Assembly: GCA_026398935.1 (NCBI GenBank)
Contig: JAPLRW010000146.1
Coordinates: 1 to 34,999 of the forward strand
Source: Methylococcales bacterium
Lineage (GTDB): Bacteria; Pseudomonadota; Gammaproteobacteria; Methylococcales; Methylomonadaceae
Direction: 5' to 3'
Length of the DNA: 34,999 bases
Position numbers and translations under genes: made by a program
The notes under the pieces: model-generated
Seen by the model: only the letters and a program-made list of their open reading frames with translations
The model's database searches: none
Told to the model about the DNA's origin: nothing
Shown: in pieces, positions 8,388 through 14,851 of the stretch
Layout of the letters: each line of letters opens with the position of its first letter
How positions within the stretch are numbered: position 1 is the stretch's first letter

Positions 8388-8579
8388 GAAATGACTACTA
8401 TCAATGTTTTTAGCTTAAAAAACAATACATTACTAAAAAATCATGCGCAGCAAGTACAGCAGCACTTAAACCTGAGGACGCCCATTAAAGCGCAAAAAAA
8501 ATGAAAACTAACGTAATACGGCGCACACTTTCTTTTACAACAATGCTAGCGGGCGTTATTTCTATAGCGGCAAAAGCGC

Positions 8580-9044
8580 TTACAAAAACACCCACTCTTT
8601 AAAGCAGGCCGCTTGACCACTATATCTGTTATCGCTATCAAATAAATTCCAAACCACCGCATTATTAATTTGAAAACGCCGCCCCGTTTTAGATAATCGA
8701 ATGCCTTGATAATGGCGAATATACCCTTGTTGCCGAACAGTCACTAACAATGACTCACGCGCGTGTCGATTCATTGGCTCTGCGGACAATCGCGAAGGTA
8801 AGCACGTAAAGTCATCCCAACTGTATTCAAATAATTCCAACGCCTTGGCATTGGCATAATTAAACACCGGATCAACCGCTGTATTATGTGACACCAGCGC
8901 AAAAGGCGCGTTAAACAACCCATTAACACTGTCCATGTTTTCTGAAGCCATCACTAACGGCGAAGCCAGTAGCCGCTCGTAGCTCTGCATTAACAGACGC
9001 GTATGCTGTACCAAGAAGTCATGCTGAGTGGAGGGTGGATTCAT
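8580..9044 (-). CDS. MEKHLA domain-containing protein
   Basis: This 154-residue cytoplasmic protein consists almost entirely of a MEKHLA domain, a PAS-related fold also found at the C-terminus of some plant homeodomain proteins. Diagnostic stretches are LFNAPFALVSHNT, then DPVFNYANAKALELFEYSW, then LPSRLSAEP and the ending of the domain VVWNLFDSDNRYSGQAA. The bacterial role is not established. A small-molecule sensing role is inferred from the PAS-like fold. It has no attached output domain. It sits 90 bases past the end of the flagellar/chemotaxis series on the same strand and could be its last, loosely linked gene. The ATG at 9044 follows TTAGGG. Confidence 0.85.
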   Translation of the reverse strand: MNPPSTQHDFLVQHTRLLMQSYERLLASPLVMASENMDSVNGLFNAPFALVSHNTAVDPVFNYANAKALELFEYSWDDFTCLPSRLSAEPMNRHARESLLVTVRQQGYIRHYQGIRLSKTGRRFQINNAVVWNLFDSDNRYSGQAACFKEWVFL

Positions 9045-9134
9045 ACCCTAAGAAGCCTCTCATTAAGTTGTTTGAAAAACGTTTAAAATACGCATTCACC
9101 ACTGTTTTATCCCTTATCACGCGGCAGAATCACA

Positions 9135-9539
9135 CTAATTATACTCAGACTTATGCCCATGCAAACGGATTAACAACGTAGCCTCATCTCTGCTTAAGCC
9201 AAAATTTTGCATTAATTCAGCAACATTGGCTCCACTTTGAACTTTTTGAATGGCATTACGATAAGGCTGCTCAGCAGACTCCGCTGGTTTGATCTCAGCC
9301 GCTTTGGTTTGAAGCTCTTTTAGTATCACCTCGTATGCCGTCAAACGCTCATCTATAGTGATAGCTGCCGAGCATAATCCCGTAATATCCCTGTCATTTC
9401 TACTCGCGTAACCACTAAGTACCTGCAATTCTTTTTTAAACTTAAAATGCTCACGAATAAGCCAAATAAACAAAACGATAACCAGTAATGCAAAAGCACT
9501 ACAGATACCCCAAATAAGAGACTCATTAAACCAATTCAT
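9135..9539 (-). CDS. DUF2802 membrane protein of the chemotaxis cluster
   Basis: This 134-residue protein has one N-terminal transmembrane helix (about residues 6-26, SLIWGICSAFALLVIVLFIW), a basic and helical linker with coiled-coil character, and a C-terminal DUF2802 domain (RNAIQKVQSGANVAELMQNF, then GLSRDEATLLIRLHG) that looks like a small helix-turn-helix. A DUF2802 gene commonly ends the cheW end of the Pseudomonas-type chemotaxis cluster. Its function is unknown. The start is set at MNWFNES (9539), inside the end of the upstream 56-residue gene, with 14 bases of overlap in another frame. A longer in-frame reading to 9626 lies within that gene and is not preferred. Confidence 0.85.
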   Translation of the reverse strand: MNWFNESLIWGICSAFALLVIVLFIWLIREHFKFKKELQVLSGYASRNDRDITGLCSAAITIDERLTAYEVILKELQTKAAEIKPAESAEQPYRNAIQKVQSGANVAELMQNFGLSRDEATLLIRLHGHKSEYN

Positions 9540-9696
9540 CGATGTGTTGTACCGCTTGCTCAGTGGATTGCTCAGACCCTTTAGGGCTAGCGTGTTGTTG
9601 CGGTTGTTTATGCGCGGATTCATCATCAGCTCTCGCCTTCACTTTATCGGGCTTCTTGATGGCAATTAACGGTGTTATAGAATGTATAGAATCCAC
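9526..9696 (-). CDS. 56-residue proline/glutamine-rich protein of the chemotaxis cluster
   Basis: The product begins (GTG start) MDSIHSITPLIAIKKPDKV and ends EQAVQHIDELV. It is hydrophilic, low in complexity and probably unstructured except for a short C-terminal helix. Support is positional and translational: AGGGGG lies at 9706-9701, four bases before the GTG, and its end overlaps the DUF2802 start by 14 bases in another frame. The Pseudomonas-type cluster also carries a short hypothetical gene ending in an H-I-D-E-like motif near this position (from memory). The function is unknown. It is below the length cut-off many gene callers and ORF lists use. Confidence 0.7.
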   Translation of the reverse strand: MDSIHSITPLIAIKKPDKVKARADDESAHKQPQQHASPKGSEQSTEQAVQHIDELV

Positions 9697-9907
9697 TATT
9701 CCCCCTCTTTACCCCTTGGGTATCTTTCGTAAAATAACGGCTTATGCCCAAATACTGAGCAACACCATTTCAAGGTAATTAGCCATCATAAGACGCATCA
9801 CCAACCGAATCCACAATAGTCTATACAGAGCATAGTCACGACATAACCCACCTACTGTAACGATTTTTTACCGAAAATAGCTACCTAATTACTGCACAAA
9901 AACCGTC

Positions 9908-10390
9908 TTAAAACATATCCATTTCAGCTTTTTCATCATCATTTAGAAACTTGTTAAGGTCTACTAAAATTAATAATTCATTGTCTCGACCAGTAACGCC
10001 TTGAATATATTTAGAGGTTTCATCATTCCCAACATTGGGAGCCGTCTCTATTTCAGACGCACGCATCTCGACCACTTCAGCAACACTATCAACCAAAATA
10101 CCAATAATATGCGCTTCTGTTTCAATAATCACAATACGCGAAGCGTCATCCGTTTCTATTGACATTAAACCAAAACGATTACGTGTATCAATAACCGTTA
10201 CGACATTGCCACGTAGGTTAATAATACCTAACACATAGGAAGGAGCACCGGGTACTGGCGCTATTTCCGTTACGCGCAACACTTCCTGAACTTGCATAAC
10301 ATTAATTCCATACTTCTCATCACCGAGACGAAAAGTTACCCATTGCATTATCGGATCACTTTGTTTTATTTCCACGTTATTTATTCCCAC
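9908..10390 (-). CDS. cheW: Chemotaxis coupling protein CheW
   Basis: CheW is a cytoplasmic adaptor that links chemoreceptors to the kinase CheA in arrays. The single CheW-type SH3-like domain fills the 160 residues: MQWVTFRLGDEKYGINVMQV, APVPGAPSYVLGIINLRG, a central VVTVIDTRNRFGL and the late GRDNELLILVDLNKFL. The length is typical. The start shown is a GTG at 10390 with no good ribosome binding site. A GTG at 10375 (starting MEIKQSDP) is preceded by GGGA at a longer distance and is an alternative. It lies 111 bases after the CheW-like ParP-type gene, the largest gap in this part of the cluster. Confidence 0.95.
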   Translation of the reverse strand: MGINNVEIKQSDPIMQWVTFRLGDEKYGINVMQVQEVLRVTEIAPVPGAPSYVLGIINLRGNVVTVIDTRNRFGLMSIETDDASRIVIIETEAHIIGILVDSVAEVVEMRASEIETAPNVGNDETSKYIQGVTGRDNELLILVDLNKFLNDDEKAEMDMF

Positions 10391-10501
10391 ATCAATACTT
10401 GAAAAACAGAAAAACTCACGCCATCAACGACTGCCTACGCAACATACTGACGTAACCACTCCTGAAGTGTAGCCCCAAACCACACAATGTCGACTTTTAG
10501 T

Positions 10502-11200
10502 TCATTTTCTTCCTGGCACTAATTGATTAATATCAATCACTGCCGCTAATTCATTAATCACTGTACCAATTAACCAGGGGCGCAAGGTTCTTAAGGTGCG
10601 CCAACGAATTTTTTCCGGTGATAATTTACCAATAGATAAAATATCATCGCAAGCCAGTCCCCACTTCTCGTCTGCGCTGATTAACAAATAGGCAAAAGGC
10701 CGCTCATTCAAATCACGCAAAGACCCTTTGGCTTTTCCAAAAATCAGCTGCCCACTGTCTAAGATACTAATTTTTTTACCGTGATCGTCTAATAAGCCTA
10801 AAAACCAAGATGGCTGAGCAGGTATTTTAGTTGGCTTGCGATTAAACTTAAGCGTTCGTGATAACGTAATCAGCGGGGTAGCCATTATTAAATGGTCAAC
10901 TTTAAAAAATAAAGCCTGAAACTCAGCACGCGACCAATCTGGCATAAGGGCTAATGGCCGAACAACGCCCGCCTCAGCCAGCTTAATACCTAAAACATCT
11001 GATTCTAACGGTACCTTTTGAAATTCCGAGGATAAAGGTAATAAAGCTAGCGGTGCAGCGGCCGCTTCTGGCGTTATGCCTACTGAAACAGTTTCATCCA
11101 AGGGAGTATCAGGAATTTCTTCCAATAGCGCCCTTAAATAAACATCTAAAGCCAATTCTTGCTGTAATGCCTGCTGTATTGGCTTAAAAGAGCTGTTCAC
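10502..11200 (-). CDS. CheW-like array-positioning protein (ParP type)
   Basis: This 232-residue protein has a variable acidic/Ala-rich N-terminal half and a C-terminal CheW-like domain (LITLSRTLKFNRKPTKIP, SWFLGLLDDHGKKISILD, FAYLLISADEKWGLACDDIL, NELAAVIDINQL). In this position, next to a ParA-like ATPase and cheW, homologues in Vibrio are ParP, which ties chemotaxis arrays to the pole by binding both ParC and CheA. The function is inferred from domain and neighbourhood. It starts with GTG, overlapping the TGA of the ATPase gene by four bases (GTGA), so the two are translationally coupled. The equivalent Pseudomonas gene is usually annotated only as a CheW-domain protein. Confidence 0.85.
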   Translation of the reverse strand: MNSSFKPIQQALQQELALDVYLRALLEEIPDTPLDETVSVGITPEAAAAPLALLPLSSEFQKVPLESDVLGIKLAEAGVVRPLALMPDWSRAEFQALFFKVDHLIMATPLITLSRTLKFNRKPTKIPAQPSWFLGLLDDHGKKISILDSGQLIFGKAKGSLRDLNERPFAYLLISADEKWGLACDDILSIGKLSPEKIRWRTLRTLRPWLIGTVINELAAVIDINQLVPGRK

Positions 11201-12003
11201 GATCCTGATCCAGATTGTTTGCTTTTAACGCGAGGTGCTTGCAATAACACTTCCAATAGTTCCGCATAGGCTTCCGATGCTTTACTGGTTGGTACATACA
11301 AGGGCCCTGGAATCCCTAATCGACTGGCCTCTCTGAACTTAGTGTCTATCGGAATAACCGATCCCCACATATAATCAGGGTATTGCTTATTTAAACTCTG
11401 TAAATTTTCGTGTGCTTCCTTGGTGCGCTTATCAAACATCGTCGGCACAATAATATAATTGGGGGGATGTTTATGCGCGTTAAATACCATTTTCAGCGTA
11501 CGCAACATGCGATCCAAGCCTTGCAAAGCTAAAAACTCAGCTAATACCGGCAAAATTAATCGCTCGCACGCCGCCAGAGCATTGATCATTAAGATACCCA
11601 AAACAGGGGGACTGTCAATAATCACATAATCATATTGATCTTCTATTTTCTTTAAGGCATTGGCGATGACTAGCCCCATGCCATTCATTGAGGCCACCTG
11701 CCTATCCAGTGTCGCTAACGCTGTTGAAGCCGGTAAAATGGACAAATTTTCAATACCTGTTGCAACAATATAAGATTCTAAGGACGCATCTTTACGCTTT
11801 AAGCTGGCATCATGAAATAAATTATAAACACTGCCTTCAATACCATCTGGATTCATCTTAAAGTAACTGGTTAACGCACCATGTGAATCCAAGTCAACCA
11901 ATAACGTACGATAGCCCCACGCAGACAACAACCCCCCTAATGCAACAACAGTAGTGGTTTTACCAACGCCACCTTTTTGATTTGAAACAGCCCAGATTTT
12001 CAT
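11197..12003 (-). CDS. ParA-like ATPase for chemotaxis array positioning (ParC type)
   Basis: This 268-residue deviant-Walker ATPase starts MKIWAVSNQKGGVGKTTTVV, with the signature Lys10 and Lys15, and has the switch region TLLVDLDSHGALTSYF and Walker B YVIIDSPPVLG. There is no N-terminal DNA-binding extension as in plasmid ParA. In this locus, homologues (ParC in Vibrio) form a polar gradient that places and segregates chemotaxis arrays. The role is inferred from gene order. The start is set at ATG 12003, where the ATPase fold begins. The open frame extends upstream to 12051 but would run into motD. It is followed with a 4-base overlap by the CheW-like partner gene. It should not be confused with topoisomerase ParC. 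Confidence 0.88.
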   Translation of the reverse strand: MKIWAVSNQKGGVGKTTTVVALGGLLSAWGYRTLLVDLDSHGALTSYFKMNPDGIEGSVYNLFHDASLKRKDASLESYIVATGIENLSILPASTALATLDRQVASMNGMGLVIANALKKIEDQYDYVIIDSPPVLGILMINALAACERLILPVLAEFLALQGLDRMLRTLKMVFNAHKHPPNYIIVPTMFDKRTKEAHENLQSLNKQYPDYMWGSVIPIDTKFREASRLGIPGPLYVPTSKASEAYAELLEVLLQAPRVKSKQSGSGS

Positions 12004-12010
12004 AACCAGC

Positions 12011-12901
12011 CTACTTAAGTGAAGGGATACTTGCTGTATTAGGTGCGGCAAAAGGTGCCGTTACCCCTGAATTAATCCGGAGCGCACGTTCCTTATCATC
12101 CATACCATACCGCGAAAACGCTTGCGACATGACCAACAACACCACGCGCCTATTTTTAAATCGACCCGCCTCCGTTGCATTATCCGCAATTTGATGAAAT
12201 TCACCATAACCTACTGCCGCCAAGCGCTCTGGGCTGATTTTATCTTTAATCAACTCTCTCACCACGCTTGTCGCCCTAGCAGAGGATAAATCCCAGTTAG
12301 AAGGGAACTTTACCGTATTAATGGGTACATTATCTGAATACCCTTCAACATTAATCATATTAGGAAAACCACTAACGACTTCGGCCACCTTTTTTAACAT
12401 CGGATACGCCTCGTTAGACACTTCCGACTCACCACTAAGGAACAGCAGTTCACTATTCATTTCTAATTCAACCCAAAAATCGTGTTGCTTGACCGCTACC
12501 TGATTTTGATCCATAAAAGGTTTTAACGCTGCTTGAAATTGAATAGATACATTATTCAGTAACTGACGTTCCTTAATAATCTCTTCACTCAAGGCGGCAC
12601 TTGCATCCTTCGGCACAACGGGCATATCCAACTTAATAGGCTGTATCGTTACGCTAGCCAATGTATCTAATCCAATAACAGAAGAGCTGCCCGAAGGTAT
12701 CGCATTTTTATCTGCGACAGGCGCAAAAGCCGCCTCTATTGCCGTCGATAACACGCGGTATTTCCCCTCATTCACGGATGACATGGAATACATAACCACA
12801 AAAAAAGCAAACAATAACGTAATAAAATCCGCGTAAGATACCATCCAGCGCTCGTGCTGCTCCGTTTCTTCATGATGTCGTTGTCTACGCCGTCTAGCCA
12901 T
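12011..12901 (-). CDS. motD: Flagellar stator protein MotD (MotB family)
   Basis: This 296-residue inner-membrane stator subunit anchors the proton channel to peptidoglycan. A basic, charged N-terminus (MARRRRQRHHEETEQHERW) leads into one transmembrane helix, WMVSYADFITLLFAFFVVMY, with the ion-binding Asp at residue 25. A plug/linker region and a C-terminal OmpA-like peptidoglycan-binding domain follow (VEGYSDNVPI, NWDLSSARATSVVREL, GYGEFHQIADN, NRRVVLLVM). Family length and the neighbouring motC identify it as the second Pseudomonas stator type, MotC/MotD, rather than MotA/MotB. It lies 21 bases after motC, with no strong ribosome binding site, suggesting coupled translation. Confidence 0.94.
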   Translation of the reverse strand: MARRRRQRHHEETEQHERWMVSYADFITLLFAFFVVMYSMSSVNEGKYRVLSTAIEAAFAPVADKNAIPSGSSSVIGLDTLASVTIQPIKLDMPVVPKDASAALSEEIIKERQLLNNVSIQFQAALKPFMDQNQVAVKQHDFWVELEMNSELLFLSGESEVSNEAYPMLKKVAEVVSGFPNMINVEGYSDNVPINTVKFPSNWDLSSARATSVVRELIKDKISPERLAAVGYGEFHQIADNATEAGRFKNRRVVLLVMSQAFSRYGMDDKERALRINSGVTAPFAAPNTASIPSLK

Positions 12902-12922
12902 ATCAGTAAATAAAAAGAGTCA

Positions 12923-13675
12923 TTAATGCGGCGGTTCGGTTATAAAGCCGGATAATTTTAATTCGATATTACGGGAATTTTCACCTGCCGCAATAGCAAC
13001 AAGTCCTTCCATCATCATTTCCCGTGCTTGTGTTTGCGCATACACTTGACTCTTTAATTGCTGAGCAATGGGTAAAAATATTAAGTTTGCAGAGGCAACA
13101 CCATAAATAGTTGCCACAAACGCCGTAGCAATGCCTTCACCTAACAATGCAGGCTCAGAAAGGTTTTGCATGACGTGAATCAAACCCATTACTGCACCAA
13201 TAATGCCAATCGTAGGTGCATAGCCGCCCATTGACTCGTACACTTTGGCTATCTGTAAATCGGCATACTCTTTCGCAAATAACTCAACCTCTAACGTGTC
13301 TCGAATAATGGCCGGTTCCGTGCCATCTACCAACAGTTGCAGCCCTTTTTTAACCAAGCTGTCTTCTTCCCGAGCAATCATTTTCTCCAAATCTAAAAAG
13401 CCGTTTTTACGCGCAATACCACTCCAGCGCACAATTTTGTCAATTTCAGCTTTTAGGTGTATTTTATGCGGCAAAAAAACTCGAATTAACACCTTCAAAC
13501 TTTTAAAAAAAACAGCGGGTGGAAATTGCAAACAAACGGCGCCCAATGTTCCCCCAAACACAATGACAAACGCAGAACCGTTAAGCAGTGAACCAATATG
13601 TCCACCATCCAGCTTATTACCGATTAGAACAGCACCAATACCAACGAGCAGTCCAAAGATACTTAACAGATTCAT
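12923..13675 (-). CDS. motC: Flagellar stator protein MotC (MotA family)
   Basis: This 250-residue MotA/TolQ/ExbB-family membrane protein has four transmembrane helices: two at the N-terminus (LLSIFGLLVGIGAVLIG and LNGSAFVIVFGGTLGAVCLQF) and two near residues 150-205 (GGYAPTIGIIGAVMGLIHVM and ATAFVATIYGVASANLIFLP). The cytoplasmic loop between them carries the charged residues that contact FliG. With MotD it forms a stator that turns ion flow into torque. The ATG shares a base with the cheB stop (TGATG), indicating coupling. The ion is not decided by sequence here. MotCD complexes in Pseudomonas use protons. Confidence 0.94.
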   Translation of the reverse strand: MNLLSIFGLLVGIGAVLIGNKLDGGHIGSLLNGSAFVIVFGGTLGAVCLQFPPAVFFKSLKVLIRVFLPHKIHLKAEIDKIVRWSGIARKNGFLDLEKMIAREEDSLVKKGLQLLVDGTEPAIIRDTLEVELFAKEYADLQIAKVYESMGGYAPTIGIIGAVMGLIHVMQNLSEPALLGEGIATAFVATIYGVASANLIFLPIAQQLKSQVYAQTQAREMMMEGLVAIAAGENSRNIELKLSGFITEPPH

Positions 13676-14835
13676 CAGCCTATTTTCGCAAATTCAGTTG
13701 CTATGTCATCCAAAGCCAAGATTTTATCGGCCAATTTCGCCTCTATAATCGCCCTTGGCATACCATAAATAGTGCAACTTTCTTCATTTTGAGCCCACAC
13801 CATGGATCCCGCTTGCTTAAGCTTTACGGCACCCATTTTCCCATCGCTACCCATTCCGGTTAAAATCACACTTAACGATGACTCTCCAAAATGCTGTGCA
13901 ACTGACGTTAATGTAATATCCGCACAAGGCGCATAAATATCGACCGCCGATTTAGCCCGCAACTCAACGCAATGCTGCCCGGCAATGGTTTTAATTTCCA
14001 TTTGCAGTCCGCCCGGTGCCAATAAGGCCACCCCCGCTTCTAATACGTCACCTTGCTGAGCTTCTTTAACCTGAATAGAACACAGGCCATTTAAGCGTTC
14101 CGCAAAGCTATGCGTAAAGTTAGACGGCATATGTTGAATAACAATCACCGGTACAGGACAACTGGCCGGCAATTGCGATAATATTTTTTGCAGTGCAACC
14201 GGCCCTCCCGTTGAAGCAACCACCACTAACAACCGCATGCGCGATAAGGAATAACGCTTACTCGTAATAGCATCACTCGGCTGCAATGCATGCCGCGGAA
14301 TCGCCGCTGATGGATAAGGGCGTATTTTATGCTGCAACGTAGCGGTAGCTGGCACAGCTGACCCATAGGAAGATGAAAAGTGCTGCTGTACCACGGAAGC
14401 CTGCGAGGGAGATGAAAACTGCCGCAAGACAGCCGGAGCAGTCGATGCCACCAAGCGTATCCGCTGCCGCAAACACCGTTTAGCTTTTTCAAGATTACCA
14501 TCAATCTCTCCAAGCTGCTTAGGCAAGAAATCAATAGCCCCCGCATTCAAGGCATCCAATGTTGCTTTCGCGCCGATGTGTGTCATCGCAGAAAACATTA
14601 ATATCGGAATCGGCGTTTTCGCCATAATGCGTTTAACCGCCTCAATACCATCCATAACCGGCATTTCGACATCCATTGTAATAACATCGGGTACAAGGAG
14701 AGCCGCCTTAACAACGGCATCTTGACCATTATGTGCAACGCCGACCACTAGAAAGCCAGGCTCTTCATCTAAAATCCGCTTAATTAATTTGCAAATAAAC
14801 ACCGAGTCATCGACGATTAATACCTTAATGACCAT
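13675..14835 (-). CDS. cheB: Chemotaxis protein-glutamate methylesterase CheB
   Basis: CheB removes methyl esters from (and deamidates) chemoreceptors, giving adaptation. The 386-residue protein has an N-terminal receiver domain (VLIVDDS at 5-11, phospho-Asp 55 in ITMDVEMP, then SAMTH and the Lys of FLPKQ). A low-complexity linker rich in S, Q and P follows. The C-terminal methylesterase domain has the catalytic Ser in ASTGGP (about residue 205), a His in VIQHMP, and the Asp in LTGMGSDG. The start MVIKVLIVDDS at 14835 is chosen to match the family. A frame extends to 14862 and would overlap cheA by 11 bases. No cheR is present in the window, so the opposing methyltransferase must be elsewhere. 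Confidence 0.94.
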   Translation of the reverse strand: MVIKVLIVDDSVFICKLIKRILDEEPGFLVVGVAHNGQDAVVKAALLVPDVITMDVEMPVMDGIEAVKRIMAKTPIPILMFSAMTHIGAKATLDALNAGAIDFLPKQLGEIDGNLEKAKRCLRQRIRLVASTAPAVLRQFSSPSQASVVQQHFSSSYGSAVPATATLQHKIRPYPSAAIPRHALQPSDAITSKRYSLSRMRLLVVVASTGGPVALQKILSQLPASCPVPVIVIQHMPSNFTHSFAERLNGLCSIQVKEAQQGDVLEAGVALLAPGGLQMEIKTIAGQHCVELRAKSAVDIYAPCADITLTSVAQHFGESSLSVILTGMGSDGKMGAVKLKQAGSMVWAQNEESCTIYGMPRAIIEAKLADKILALDDIATEFAKIG

Positions 14836-14851
14836 ACCAGTGCGTACCTCA

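Larger units (their letters stand above)
8267..8579. other. Intergenic stretch, 313 bases
   Basis: It lies upstream of the coupled pair and downstream of the convergent end of the MEKHLA gene. It holds the ribosome binding site at 8272-8277, a palindrome at 8372-8387 and two tiny plus-strand reading frames (8391-8504 and 8501-8602) that overlap as ATGA. No convincing terminator or full promoter was seen. A TACAAT near 8305 on the minus strand could be a -10 for the coupled pair, but no good -35 accompanies it. Confidence 0.5.

Noticed and set aside
8391-8602. Two short plus-strand frames (37 and 33 codons) as genes
   Set aside because: Weak ribosome binding signals, no recognised homology, and overlap with the end of the MEKHLA gene. 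Kept only as a low-interest observation.
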